A stretch of 64,000 nucleotides of DNA from Collinsella sp. (GCA_019414265.1 DXMJ01000004.1:40093-104092); one strand, 5' to 3'. Counted from the stretch's first letter, positions 8,503 to 17,942 are shown. The notes: generated from the sequence alone by a model not told the origin. Numbers and translations: made by a program.

Positions 8503-9785
8503 TGAAGATCCTTCTTGTAAATAAGTTTCATTGGCGCAAGGGTGGAAGCGAGACGTACTACTTTGCTCTTGCCGATGGTCTTCGCGCTCTTGGGCATGAA
8601 GTTGCCTTCTTCAGCATGGAGGATGAGCGTAATGAGCCGACTGAGTGGTCGCGTTACTTTGTAACGAATCGCGACTATAACGGACCGAGCTCTATTGTCG
8701 ATAAGGCGAAGGCCGCGCAGGCACTTGTGTATTCCAAAGAGGCGCGCGAGAAGTTCGATGCGCTGTGCCGTGAATTCCAGCCCGATGTAATCCATCTCAA
8801 TCTCACTCATAGGCAGATTACGTTTTCCATCTTGGACGCTCCTTGGCTAAAGCAGCATCCAACGCCGGTTGTGTATACCTCGCACGACTTGATTCTTGCT
8901 TGCCCGAGCTATCTTATGCTTGATTCCGAGGGCAACGTTTGCGATTCGTGTCTCGGGGGTCATTTTGGCAATTGCCTTAAGAAGAAGTGCGTAAAGGGTT
9001 CGATCGCAAAAAGCGCGTTAGCGGTGGCTGAGGCGGAGTGGCTTAAACGGCACAAAACCTATTCACGTCTCGATCGCATCATCTGCCCGAGTGAGTTCAT
9101 GCGGAACAAGTTTATTGAAGCGGGGCTTCCCGAGCGTCAGCTTGTCCTCATGCGGAATTTCCTGAATCCCGATTCGATGTCACGGGAAGTTGCCAACCAA
9201 AATAATGAAGATCCCTACATGCTGTATCTGGGACGCCTTTCTCGCGAGAAAGGCGTGTTAACGCTCGTGCATGCTTTTGAGAAGGCGGCACCGGTGATCC
9301 CTGATTGGCGTCTTGTTATTGCAGGCGATGGCCCTGAATGTGATGCTGTGAAGGTCAAAGTTTCCGCAATGCCAAACGAAATAAGCTCGAGGATTGAGCT
9401 GGTTGGATATAAAACCGGTGACGCCCTGCGCGGACTTGTGAATCGAGCCACTCTGGCGGCTGCGCCGTCAGAGTGGCTCGAGAACGCGCCATATGCGGTT
9501 CTCGAGGCACTCGCCGCGGGCAAGCCCGTTATCGGTACGAACATGGGCGGAATACCCGAGCTGGTACGTGAGGGTGAAACGGGCTTCCTGGCTGAAGCCC
9601 ACGATGAGGCAGGACTCGCAGATGCAATCCGTAGGGGTGCGGCGGTGGCCGTCGATCCTGCGGCTTACGCCGCGATGAGCGCGCATTGCCGTTCATTCGT
9701 GGCAGAGAACTGTAATCAAGAGAAGTACATCCGGAATCTCGTCTCCCTGTATCAAGAACTAATTGACCGGAAGGTGGTGGCCTAA
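8502..9785 (+). CDS. glycosyltransferase family 4 with Cys-rich insertion
   Basis: A 427-residue GT-B enzyme: KGGSETYYFALADGLRALGH near the N-terminus, LYLGRLSREKGVLTLVHAFE and APSEWLENAPYAVLEALAAG in the donor domain. A Cys-rich stretch after SHDLILACPSY (CDSC, then GNCLKKKC) resembles one in the protein encoded from 14220 and may bind metal or form a structural knuckle. Its start shares an A with the previous stop. Unusual: codons around APSEWLE contain an 18-bp hairpin (9443-9481, separate entry). Confidence 0.88.
   Translation: MKILLVNKFHWRKGGSETYYFALADGLRALGHEVAFFSMEDERNEPTEWSRYFVTNRDYNGPSSIVDKAKAAQALVYSKEAREKFDALCREFQPDVIHLNLTHRQITFSILDAPWLKQHPTPVVYTSHDLILACPSYLMLDSEGNVCDSCLGGHFGNCLKKKCVKGSIAKSALAVAEAEWLKRHKTYSRLDRIICPSEFMRNKFIEAGLPERQLVLMRNFLNPDSMSREVANQNNEDPYMLYLGRLSREKGVLTLVHAFEKAAPVIPDWRLVIAGDGPECDAVKVKVSAMPNEISSRIELVGYKTGDALRGLVNRATLAAAPSEWLENAPYAVLEALAAGKPVIGTNMGGIPELVREGETGFLAEAHDEAGLADAIRRGAAVAVDPAAYAAMSAHCRSFVAENCNQEKYIRNLVSLYQELIDRKVVA
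9443..9481 (+). repeat. 18-bp hairpin inside the GT4 coding sequence
   Basis: TCGAGCCACTCTG (9443-9455) pairs perfectly with CAGAGTGGCTCGA (9469-9481). One G-U pair and GCGGC/GCCG continue the stem to a three-base TGC loop. It lies where the protein reads ATLAAAPSEWLENA, a conserved donor-site region. There is no T run, so it is not a classical terminator. Confidence 0.85.
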
Positions 9786-9788
9786 CCC

Positions 9789-10925
9789 ATGGCCGAGAAG
9801 AAACTCAACGGAACCGTAATCGTAACGTACCGCTGCAACGCGCGCTGCACCATGTGCAACCGCTACAAGGCTCCCAGCCGTCCGGAGGAGGAGCTCTCCC
9901 TCGACGTGATCAAGAAGCTCCCGCGCATGTACTTCACCAACATCACCGGTGGCGAGCCCTTCATCAGGACCGACCTTGCGGATATCGTGCGCGAGCTGTA
10001 CAAGAAGTCCGACCGCATCGTCATCTCCACCAACGGCTTCTTCACCGACCGCATCATCGCCCTTGCCGAGGAATTCCCCCAGGTGGGAATCCGCATCTCC
10101 ATCGAGGGCCTGCAGCAGACCAACGATGAGATCCGCGGTCTCCAGAACGGCTTCAACCGCGGCTACGAGACGCTCAAGAAGCTCGTGGAAATGAAGCACC
10201 CGGACGTGGGCTTTGGCATGACTGTGCAGGATCGCAACGCTGCGGACTTGGTGCCGCTGTACAAGCTTTCCGACGAGCTCGGCATGGAGTTCGCCACCGC
10301 CAGCCTGCACAACAGCTTCTACTTTGTCGAGGCGAAGAACATCATTAAGGACCGTCCCATGGTGGCCCAGAACTTCGAGGACCTGGTAAACGAGCTCCTC
10401 AAGTCCAACGAGCCCAAGAAGTGGTTCCGCGCGTACTTCAACATGGGCCTCATCAACTACATCTATGGGCAGAAGCGCCTGCTCCCGTGCGATATGGCGT
10501 TCGACACGTTCTTCATCGACCCCTACGGCGACGTCATGCCCTGCAACGGCACCAAGGAGAAGCTCGTTATGGGCAACCTTAACGACGAGTCTTGGGATGA
10601 GCTGTGGGAGAGCGCCCAGGCCGAGAAAGTGCGCGGCTGCGTGCGCCACTGCGACCGCAACTGCTGGATGATCGGCTCCGTGTCTCCGGCCATGCACAAG
10701 TACATCTGGAAACCCGCGTCGTGGGTGCTGGCGCACAAGCTCAAGCCCGGCAAGAAGTTCGACATGCACGAGCTCCCCATCGTGCGCGACTACGAGTCGG
10801 GCAAGGTGACGAAGGAGGAGCTGGACGCTCTTTCCACCTGCGACATGCACGCCGCGATCAACGACGGCCTTTCCGACGCAAGCCGAGCCGACGCGCACGT
10901 GTACGAGACTGAGGAGGCGCTGTAG
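9789..10925 (+). CDS. radical SAM / SPASM protein of the polysaccharide operon
   Basis: A 378-residue radical SAM enzyme. CNARCTMC (residues 17-24) is the CX3CX2C ligand of the SAM-cleaving [4Fe-4S] cluster, and ITGGEPFIR is the GGE motif. A C-terminal SPASM-like region has further cysteines (LLPCDMAF, GDVMPCNGT, CVRHCDRNC) for auxiliary clusters. Substrate unknown: such proteins modify peptides, but here it sits among glycan genes, so it may act on a sugar or on a peptide that tunes the pathway. It follows the GT4 gene by 3 nt and precedes a pyruvyltransferase. Confidence 0.88.
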   Translation: MAEKKLNGTVIVTYRCNARCTMCNRYKAPSRPEEELSLDVIKKLPRMYFTNITGGEPFIRTDLADIVRELYKKSDRIVISTNGFFTDRIIALAEEFPQVGIRISIEGLQQTNDEIRGLQNGFNRGYETLKKLVEMKHPDVGFGMTVQDRNAADLVPLYKLSDELGMEFATASLHNSFYFVEAKNIIKDRPMVAQNFEDLVNELLKSNEPKKWFRAYFNMGLINYIYGQKRLLPCDMAFDTFFIDPYGDVMPCNGTKEKLVMGNLNDESWDELWESAQAEKVRGCVRHCDRNCWMIGSVSPAMHKYIWKPASWVLAHKLKPGKKFDMHELPIVRDYESGKVTKEELDALSTCDMHAAINDGLSDASRADAHVYETEEAL

Positions 10926-10997
10926 TGCAGCCGGGTGGAAAAATCGAATGCAAAAATTCAGAAATAGCGGTTGCTCGATATCAATCGGAGGAAACAC

Positions 10998-12101
10998 GTG
11001 AAAGTATCCTGCATAACCAGGCACGCAATCTCTAATTATGGCTCCCTGCTCCAGGCATATGCGACACAACGAGCGGTAGAGAGCTTGGGGCATGAGTTCG
11101 AGATTATGGACTATGTACCTGCTTGTGAGGACGTATCCCAGCAGGTGAGGACGCTTCTTTCGACAAAGCCGTCCTGGAACGGGAACCCGTTGAAGAAGTC
11201 TGTCTACAGACTTCTGATGGAGCCTGAGACAAGGGTGGCGGGCAAGCGGTTTGCGCGTGAGCGTTCCCAGCTGCTTAAGATGAGCCCTCACTATGCATCC
11301 CTGGAGGAGCTGAAGGCTAATCCGCCCAAGGCCGATGTCTATATGACTGGAAGCGATCAGGTGTGGGGTCCCATCAGCTCGGGCGCATACGACCTGTCAT
11401 ACGCGCTTGAGTTTGCTCCCGAGGGCGCAAGGCGCATCTCATATGCGGCAAGCTTTGGTAAGAAGAATATGCCGGATAGCGTGCGCCCCAGGTTTCTCGA
11501 GGACCTTCGAGCATATGAGGCCGTGTTCGTACGCGAGGATGCCGCGCGCGAGCAGCTTGCCTCGTGGGGCATAGAGGCCGGACAGGTTGTCGATCCCACG
11601 CTGCTGCTTGATGGCGAGGCGTGGAGAAGGATGGCGGCACCTGCCCCGAAGGGCGAATACATCCTCGTCTACCAGATTCACAGCGACCCGACGGTGGGGC
11701 AGTACGCCGTGAAGGTTGCCAAAAAGCTTGGCTTGCCCCTGATACGGATCTCCGCAAGCCTGCACCAGGCCTCACGCGAGGGCAAGTTCAAGTGGCTGCC
11801 GACGCTTGCTGAGTTTCTCTCGTATGTCGACAACGCAGCATGCCTAGTCACGGACTCGTTCCACGGTACGGCTTTTGCCATAAATCTCAATACGCCGCTG
11901 GTAGAAGTGCTGCCCAAGAACGGAACCTCGAGCAGGAACGTGAGTATTCTGCGACTCACGGACCTCACGGACAGAGTGCTTCAGAATCTAGATGATGTCG
12001 AGTTAGCATCCAAGCAGATTGACTTTGGTCGGGTAAACGACGTGATGGGTGCGGAGAGGGAGAAGTCCCTAGCGCAGCTCAAGAGCATGATTGAGGAGTA
12101 G
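10998..12101 (+). CDS. polysaccharide pyruvyl transferase family protein (1)
   Basis: A 367-residue PssM/CsaB-like protein that would transfer pyruvate from PEP to form a ketal on a glycan sugar. Family signs are NYGSLLQAYATQRAV near the start, YMTGSDQVWGPI, the SYAASFGKKNM strand, VDPTLLL and LVTDSFHGTAFAINL. GTG 10998 has GGAGGAA four bases upstream; an upstream in-frame TTG at 10971 lacks a ribosome site. It is followed 4 nt later by an Fe-S F420-hydrogenase-beta-like gene; the same two families recur at 16869 and 19449. Confidence 0.88.
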   Translation: MKVSCITRHAISNYGSLLQAYATQRAVESLGHEFEIMDYVPACEDVSQQVRTLLSTKPSWNGNPLKKSVYRLLMEPETRVAGKRFARERSQLLKMSPHYASLEELKANPPKADVYMTGSDQVWGPISSGAYDLSYALEFAPEGARRISYAASFGKKNMPDSVRPRFLEDLRAYEAVFVREDAAREQLASWGIEAGQVVDPTLLLDGEAWRRMAAPAPKGEYILVYQIHSDPTVGQYAVKVAKKLGLPLIRISASLHQASREGKFKWLPTLAEFLSYVDNAACLVTDSFHGTAFAINLNTPLVEVLPKNGTSSRNVSILRLTDLTDRVLQNLDDVELASKQIDFGRVNDVMGAEREKSLAQLKSMIEE

Positions 12102-12105
12102 GGCA

Positions 12106-13233
12106 TTGTCAAACGTTGGCACTAGGACGGTATGCAAGAAGGATATGTGCGCTGGCTGTATGGCCTGCGTCGATTCATGCCGACATGGAGCGATTGCCAT
12201 TGAGGATACGATTGAGGCGTATAACGCCCGTATTGATCCTACAAGGTGCGTGGGATGTGGACTGTGCGAGAAAACGTGTCCCCAGATGGTATCCCCATCT
12301 TCGTTGCGTCCTCTCGAGTGGCTACAGGGGTGGGCGAAAGATACATCGCTCAGGATGTCATCTTCGTCCGGGGGTCTGGCTACGGCCATCTCGGAGGCGT
12401 TTGTGGCGTCAAATGGATTAGTGTGTTCATGTGCACAGGAGGGCGGTGAGTTCCGGTTCCACCTCACTTCTGATGCGGATTATTTGAGGAGGGCCCAAGG
12501 CTCCAAATACGTCAAAAGCAATCCGCTTGGTGCGTACCGCGAGGTTAGGGAGGCCCTGCAAGGTGGTCAAAGGGTTCTCTTTATCGGTCTTCCTTGTCAG
12601 GTTGCTGCGATGCGTAACTTCGTTGGAAGCCGTTTAGCCGATTCCCTTTACACCATCGACCTTATCTGTCATGGTTCACCGTCCCCCAAGGTCCTGAGCC
12701 GATTCTTGGAAGAGACAGGTAACAACCTGTCTAATGAGCTGATACTGGACTTTCGAAAGAAAGTCCAGTTTCAGCTCCGCTATCGCGGAGCTGAAACTGT
12801 GGGTAGGACGGGTGTCCGCGATCGCTACTCGATTGCTTTCCTCTCGGGTTTACCGTATACGGAAGGCTGCTACTCCTGCCGCTACGCCAAGGGTGATCGT
12901 GTCTCCGATATTACGCTTGGCGATTCATGGGGTAGCGAGCTTTCTGATGAGGTCGCGAACGGGATATCCCTCGCACTTGTGCAGACAGACAAGGGTCGAG
13001 AACTGTTAGAAATGACGGACCTTGAGCTTTTGCCGGTTGATCCTGGTCTAGCTGTGGCCAACAATGAACAGCTTCAACGTCCTTCGACGAAGCCTATAGA
13101 AAGAAATACCTTTATGGACGGCTTTCGTAACGGGGTACGGGTTAACCGACTCGTTCTCAGGGCGAGGCCAAAAGACTGCGCCAAGTACTTGGTCAAGGAT
13201 ATACTGCTTGCACTGGGTTTGCTCAGGGGTTAA
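12106..13233 (+). CDS. coenzyme F420 hydrogenase beta-subunit-like Fe-S protein (1)
   Basis: A 375-residue protein of the FrhB/FdhB family common in polysaccharide loci. Two ferredoxin-type clusters, CAGCMACVDSC and CVGCGLCEKTCP, occupy residues ~10-60. The FrhB core follows with SSSGGLATAISEA, KYVKSNPLGAYREV, FIGLPCQVAAMR and IDLICHGSPSPKVL; later come CYSCRYAKGDR and ITLGDSWG. It presumably moves electrons to an unknown acceptor during sugar modification. Start TTG 12106 is preceded by GAGGAG 7 nt upstream. Two adjacent long hairpins sit inside the gene (12744-12799). Confidence 0.85.
   Translation: MSNVGTRTVCKKDMCAGCMACVDSCRHGAIAIEDTIEAYNARIDPTRCVGCGLCEKTCPQMVSPSSLRPLEWLQGWAKDTSLRMSSSSGGLATAISEAFVASNGLVCSCAQEGGEFRFHLTSDADYLRRAQGSKYVKSNPLGAYREVREALQGGQRVLFIGLPCQVAAMRNFVGSRLADSLYTIDLICHGSPSPKVLSRFLEETGNNLSNELILDFRKKVQFQLRYRGAETVGRTGVRDRYSIAFLSGLPYTEGCYSCRYAKGDRVSDITLGDSWGSELSDEVANGISLALVQTDKGRELLEMTDLELLPVDPGLAVANNEQLQRPSTKPIERNTFMDGFRNGVRVNRLVLRARPKDCAKYLVKDILLALGLLRG
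12744..12799 (+). repeat. two adjoining long hairpins inside a coding sequence
   Basis: First hairpin: 12744-12754 pairs with 12759-12769, 11 bp around a GAAA tetraloop. Second: 12766-12780 pairs with 12785-12799, a perfect 15 bp around TATC. They share 12766-12769, so only one can form completely. They lie in the middle of the FrhB-like gene. Confidence 0.9.
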
Positions 13234-13279
13234 CACATCGAGAGCGTTTGCTTTAGGCATTAATGATAAGGTAATCCAT

Positions 13280-14218
13280 ATGTTGAGTAATTCCAAGGTG
13301 CCAAAGTGCGTCGTATTAATGGCGTCATACAACGGCATCCCATTTATTTCAGAACAAATTGACAGCATTCTCTCGCAGGCTGAAGTTGACGTACGTCTTT
13401 TTGTCCGTGATGACGGGTCATCTGATGGTACTCGTGATCTTCTGCAGCGCTATGCAGATGAGGGCAGTCTGACTTTGTTAACAGGAGAAAACCTAGGACC
13501 TGCTTTAGGGTTTTTGACGTTGTTGCGGAATGCTCCCGAAGCTGATTACTATGCGTTTTCCGACCAAGATGATATTTGGGATAGCGATAAACTGATAACT
13601 GCGATTAAACAGCTTAAGAAGCAGGAGAATTCGGCTCTTTATCATTGCAATTCAAGACTTGTAGATTCAGCTGGTAATGAGATGGGCCGGTTAACCTATG
13701 GGCAACAAAGGTGCATATCTTATCGAGATAACGACCCTCTCAACCAGCTTTGCATTGGGTCACCTATGGGATGTACGCAAGTATTTGATAGGCGTATTTG
13801 GGAAGTTGTTTGCTTGCATGAGCTGCCCCATCCCGTCATCATGCATGATAAGCTGATAGCTAATCTATGCGTGCTGCTGGGTTATCGGATTGTTTTCGAT
13901 GCTTCTCCTCATATGGGATATCGCCAGCATGGTCGTAATGTGGTCGGTGTGAGTACTGATTTACCATCTAAAGTGATTGAGAAAATCAATAGTTTTTGTC
14001 ATCCGCGAGAGATTACTCTTGCAAAGCAAGTTACTGGACTTCTTTCAACTTATTCCGACTGCATTCTTCCTCCAGAGCGTGCTCTTGGAGAGTTGGTATC
14101 GAAAATGGACGCTTCTTTCATGGCTAGGTGCAGGGTTTCTTTCTCTTCGAGGCTGAATTTCGGCAGTCTACAAGAGGGCCTTTTCAATAGATCTCTCCTC
14201 TTGTTTGGGAAGCGATGA
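13280..14218 (+). CDS. glycosyltransferase family 2 (rhamnosyltransferase-like)
   Basis: A 312-residue GT-A enzyme. VVLMASYNGIPFISEQIDSI starts the nucleotide-binding fold, VRDDGSSDGTRD is the first Asp motif and YYAFSDQDDIWDSDKL contains the metal-binding DXD-like motif. This pattern is typical of rhamnosyl- and galactofuranosyltransferases in rhamnose-containing polymers, which fits the downstream dTDP-rhamnose genes. ATG 13280 follows TAAGGTAA; the frame is open further upstream but without conservation. The gene is clearly more A+T-rich than the flippase and rml genes, a sign of cassette exchange. Confidence 0.85.
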   Translation: MLSNSKVPKCVVLMASYNGIPFISEQIDSILSQAEVDVRLFVRDDGSSDGTRDLLQRYADEGSLTLLTGENLGPALGFLTLLRNAPEADYYAFSDQDDIWDSDKLITAIKQLKKQENSALYHCNSRLVDSAGNEMGRLTYGQQRCISYRDNDPLNQLCIGSPMGCTQVFDRRIWEVVCLHELPHPVIMHDKLIANLCVLLGYRIVFDASPHMGYRQHGRNVVGVSTDLPSKVIEKINSFCHPREITLAKQVTGLLSTYSDCILPPERALGELVSKMDASFMARCRVSFSSRLNFGSLQEGLFNRSLLLFGKR

Positions 14219-14219
14219 T

Positions 14220-15497
14220 ATGAGTAAAAGCATCCCCAAACCGCACAATAGTGGGTACGTCCTAGCGCTTGCCTTTTGCGACTATCTCAAGGACAAGACC
14301 GGCACCCCAAAGGCTATTATGGCGAGTCAGCAGGCCATGGCGTCGCACGGCATAAGTTACGTCTATCTCCACTCGGTTAAGAAGACCCTGTTCAGGGACG
14401 ACCAGATGCTATTTTGCGAATTCGGGGTTACGGTCGACGGGGTGGAGGCTGGTGTTTTCAGTATTGCCCAGGTGTGCGAGGCCCTTTGCAGCTGGCAAAA
14501 AAGCGGCTTCAGCCTTCTTGAGCTTCATATCCACCACCTTCTGTACGTGAGCCTTGAGAAAGTCTCCGAACTGTTAAAAGTTACAGGCAAAACACCGGTC
14601 AGGGCCTTTCTCCACGACTATTACCTGTGTTGTACAAGCTATAACCTCCAAAATAGGAGCGGCTTTTGTGACAGCTCAAGGCTCGGCGACGCTCCCTGCG
14701 AGAAATGCCCCCACTTCAGTAACAGCCTTCGTGTGGAGTCGAAGATCCAAGGGCTGTTTGACTCCATCAAAAATCTCCGTTTTGTTGCACCTTCGACCTA
14801 TACGAAGAATCGGTTTCTCTCATTCAGGCCCCAATACGAGGGCCTTGTTGATGTAATACCGCACCAAAAGCTGCTTGGAGAGTATCTGGGCAACAGACGT
14901 CCTCTGAACGCAGGGGAGCGCATCAGGGTTGCCTTTCTGGGGATGCCGAGGAAGACAAAGGGCTGGGAGACCTGGCTTCGCCTCGTATCTGCGGTCGATG
15001 AACAAGAGTACGAGTTCTTCGTCTTCAACAGCTCGAACGATATGTATCCAGGGATGAACAAGCGGTTTATCGAATTTGATGAGAAGCACCCAAATGCCAT
15101 GACCGACTCTCTCAGGGAGTGCGAGATTGCCATCGTTGTCATGTGGCCATCTTGTCCAGAGACCTATAGCTACACCTGTATGGAATCTTACTCCGCAAAC
15201 GCTTATACGATTTCGAGTGCATGTGCAGGCAATGTCGCCGACTTTGTCGTTGAGCATGGGTCCGGTTTGGTGCTGAATAACGAGGAGGAGCTAATCGGGC
15301 TGTTTAGGGATAAGAGCCGGCTTATCAGGGAGGTCAATCGTTTCAGGAGCGGAAAGCCTGGTCCGCTCGATCTTGTCGATTCAGATGAGATCGTAGACCT
15401 GCTTCCATGCTCCTCGGTAGGTCTCAACACGGGAGTTCACATGCACACGAGGCTGATTGAACGTGTGCTGCTGGAGGTACTCAATGCAAGATCATAG
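14220..15497 (+). CDS. glycosyltransferase, GT4-like, with Cys-rich insertion
   Basis: A 425-residue probable GT-B glycosyltransferase. HIHHLLYVSLEKVSELL and FLHDYYLCCTSYNL followed by several cysteines (GFCDSS, APCEKCPH) resemble the N-terminal half of the 8502-9785 protein. The C-terminal half has VAFLGMPRKTKGWETWLRLV and a donor-site-like SCPETYSYTCMESYSA. Start ATG 14220 lies one base after the previous stop. The acceptor and donor cannot be read; an extracellular-polymer role follows from the neighbours. Confidence 0.75.
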   Translation: MSKSIPKPHNSGYVLALAFCDYLKDKTGTPKAIMASQQAMASHGISYVYLHSVKKTLFRDDQMLFCEFGVTVDGVEAGVFSIAQVCEALCSWQKSGFSLLELHIHHLLYVSLEKVSELLKVTGKTPVRAFLHDYYLCCTSYNLQNRSGFCDSSRLGDAPCEKCPHFSNSLRVESKIQGLFDSIKNLRFVAPSTYTKNRFLSFRPQYEGLVDVIPHQKLLGEYLGNRRPLNAGERIRVAFLGMPRKTKGWETWLRLVSAVDEQEYEFFVFNSSNDMYPGMNKRFIEFDEKHPNAMTDSLRECEIAIVVMWPSCPETYSYTCMESYSANAYTISSACAGNVADFVVEHGSGLVLNNEEELIGLFRDKSRLIREVNRFRSGKPGPLDLVDSDEIVDLLPCSSVGLNTGVHMHTRLIERVLLEVLNARS

Positions 15498-16866
15498 GCA
15501 TGCGAGGCTCGTTATAAATAAAGCGGAGGAGCGGGCTGGTCGAAGAGGTCGTTGGTATCTCCCTAATAAGCAAGGCGTTCTAACCGTTTGCATGGGTGAC
15601 CTGGCGGATGCGACGATCGTTATAGGTATCTTGGCGCAGGTTTTCTTCCTTGAGTACTATGGTCTGGGGCGATACCTCAACTGGGTAATTACCGGCATGA
15701 TTTGCGTGAGGGCGCTCTTCTCCGGATGGAAATATAGCGGTAGAGCGCTACTACTTGGGCTGATTACCGTTGCAGGGTGGCTGTCTGGTGCCCTCTTGGG
15801 TGGCAATATGGAAACGTTTAGGGCGAATATTTTGCTGCTCCTCTACCCGTTTGTCTATACGCTTTACTTCTTTCTTTTGGTCACTAACAAGAGGGATTTT
15901 CTTCTTGGACTCTTTGATGCAGGTTTTCCGGTCTTCAACGCCATATTGCTTCTCAATATGGCGATCATGTTTATCCAGTACTCTACCCATGGGATGATCG
16001 CTGCGACAACGAACGACATCAGTTACTTCGAGGACAATATCTCCGGCCTGTTCTCTTATGCGTCCGTCCATGCGGTGGCCCTTTACACTTCATTCGTCGT
16101 GCTCTACAACTTCGTCTGGATTAGGAGGCTTCGGGGTCCTCTCTGGCCAACCCTTGCCATCGCTTACAACGTCTGCCTTATCGTCCTGTCCTTCTATCTT
16201 GCGACACTCAACGATAATAAGGCGCTCTTCATAATCCTTCCTCTCGTTTTAGTGATGTTCTGGCTTATTTCAGTCATGAGAGGAGAAGCGGATGTTTCGG
16301 GTCCCTTCTTTTGGCTTGTCGCCTTGTATTTTATCCTGACAATTGCATACGCCTTGGTGCCTGCGTTCCAGATCCTCGTGGATACGCAAGTGTTTGGTCT
16401 GTTCGATATGGTTGGCAGTTCAGCTTCCGTCGGTACTGCTGCCGACGGCAGTAACGAGAGGATTGCTATCATCGGCTTCGCTCTCTTGAGACCGGCTACA
16501 TGGAGTCTCGGAGAGGGTCTTGGAGCCTCAAGCTTCTACGCGTCCGGGTTCATGTCGTTTAACCACTTTGGTCAAGCGGATATGGGGTCTTTCTTGATTC
16601 TCATGGGGGTTTGGGAGACGGCAGCGTATGTAGCGTTTTTCCACTCCGTGGTTAGTGAGTTTATAGAGCAGGAAAAAGGATCTAATGGCCGGATTGTTCG
16701 TTTGCTCCTTTTGCTAACAATTCTTATTACCTTTCTGTATACGCAGTGCTTTACAAGGGTGAACTGCTGCTTGTGCCTACTGCTGCTCTGTGGAGCGCTG
16801 GCTTGGTCGTGGAATTCCTCGGCTGCAGACTATTTGATTATTGATAGAGACGAAGAACAGGTTTGA
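15484..16866 (+). CDS. polysaccharide polymerase-like membrane protein (Wzy/O-antigen ligase type)
   Basis: A 460-residue polytopic membrane protein with about ten hydrophobic segments and a long loop between residues ~270 and ~370. No sequence motif proves function, but an oligosaccharide-operon membrane protein of this size that is not the flippase is normally the Wzy polymerase, which joins repeat units outside the membrane. ATG 15484 is preceded by GGAGG; it overlaps the upstream glycosyltransferase by 14 nt. Confidence 0.7.
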   Translation: MQDHRHARLVINKAEERAGRRGRWYLPNKQGVLTVCMGDLADATIVIGILAQVFFLEYYGLGRYLNWVITGMICVRALFSGWKYSGRALLLGLITVAGWLSGALLGGNMETFRANILLLLYPFVYTLYFFLLVTNKRDFLLGLFDAGFPVFNAILLLNMAIMFIQYSTHGMIAATTNDISYFEDNISGLFSYASVHAVALYTSFVVLYNFVWIRRLRGPLWPTLAIAYNVCLIVLSFYLATLNDNKALFIILPLVLVMFWLISVMRGEADVSGPFFWLVALYFILTIAYALVPAFQILVDTQVFGLFDMVGSSASVGTAADGSNERIAIIGFALLRPATWSLGEGLGASSFYASGFMSFNHFGQADMGSFLILMGVWETAAYVAFFHSVVSEFIEQEKGSNGRIVRLLLLLTILITFLYTQCFTRVNCCLCLLLLCGALAWSWNSSAADYLIIDRDEEQV

Positions 16867-16868
16867 AC

Positions 16869-17942
16869 ATGAAAATAGGCATTTCCACATTTACGCATGG
16901 GGACAACTATGGGCAGAGGCTCCAGAACCTTGCTGTCCAAGAAACTCTCAAACTCTCGGGTGCAGATGTCCTTACGTTCAGACAGAAGGACTCGAGATCT
17001 GCCAAATACAAGCTCAAGTCTTTGGCTTCGCTCATTCCAAAGGGGCTTGCCGTTGCCCACATCCAGAGGCATCGTTCGTTTGAGGATTTCAATTCCCGTA
17101 ACATTTCCTTTAGCCGGGAGGTTATATCTGATTCCAACCCTCCACGTGACATTAAATCCTATGACTTTTTCGTTGCTGGGAGCGACCAAGTTTGGTCTCC
17201 GTATTCCCCTGACGCTAACTCCACTATGTTTCTCACGTTTTCGCCAAGAGAAAAGCGCATTGCTTTTTCGCCAAGCTTGGCAGCTCCGACGATTCCCGAG
17301 GAGAAGCGTGAGCTGTTCCACGGCTATTTCGACGGGTTTGATAGGCTGTCCGTTCGTGAGCAGAAGAGCGCCGAGCTTATAAACAGTCTGTACGGCTTAA
17401 AGGCCGAGGTGTTGATTGACCCAACACTGATGTTTGACGGCTCCTGGTGGGAAAGGTATGAAAAAGAGCCGCACTGCGGGCTTCCAAATGATTATGTATT
17501 GACGTACTTTCTCGGGAGTGCAGCTTACGAAGAGAGGGTTGCCGAAATCTGTGATTCACTTAGCTGCAAGAGGGTCGATTTACTAGGGGATGCGCGCTAC
17601 TACGCCCTCGGGCCTTCAGAGTTCCTCTATGCCGTCCGTCACGCAAAGCTTGTAGCGACAGATTCATATCACGGATCAATTTTCTCGATCTTGTTCGGGA
17701 AGCCGCTGATTTATTGCCCTCGTGAGTCCACTGGTCCAGACATGAGCAGCCGATTCGACACGCTAGCCAGCGAGCTGGGTGTTTCTTTCGTTGAGCGGTC
17801 AATTCTTTCCGTATGTAATTCGGAACTGCTCGAGAGTGACTATTCAAAGGCGTATGACAGGTTGGCAGCTCAGAGGAAGATCGTTGTTGAATTCCTCGAT
17901 AGATGTGGATTGAGCATTCCCTCGGAGGCCGCCCGTGGCTAG
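16869..17942 (+). CDS. polysaccharide pyruvyl transferase family protein (2)
   Basis: A 357-residue relative of the protein at 10998. It shows GISTFTHGDNYGQRLQNLAV near the N-terminus, FFVAGSDQVWSPYS, AFSPSLAAPTIP, IDPTLMFDGSWW and VATDSYHGSIFSILFGKPL. It probably adds a pyruvyl ketal to a second sugar, or one of the pair has diverged. ATG 16869 is two bases after the previous stop. Its end overlaps the flippase start by 8 nt. Confidence 0.87.
   Translation: MKIGISTFTHGDNYGQRLQNLAVQETLKLSGADVLTFRQKDSRSAKYKLKSLASLIPKGLAVAHIQRHRSFEDFNSRNISFSREVISDSNPPRDIKSYDFFVAGSDQVWSPYSPDANSTMFLTFSPREKRIAFSPSLAAPTIPEEKRELFHGYFDGFDRLSVREQKSAELINSLYGLKAEVLIDPTLMFDGSWWERYEKEPHCGLPNDYVLTYFLGSAAYEERVAEICDSLSCKRVDLLGDARYYALGPSEFLYAVRHAKLVATDSYHGSIFSILFGKPLIYCPRESTGPDMSSRFDTLASELGVSFVERSILSVCNSELLESDYSKAYDRLAAQRKIVVEFLDRCGLSIPSEAARG

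Noticed and set aside
17268..17282. GCCAAGCTTGGC palindrome in the second pyruvyltransferase gene
   Set aside because: Only a 12-bp loopless palindrome, within what chance allows in 64 kb; not comparable with the long intragenic hairpins.
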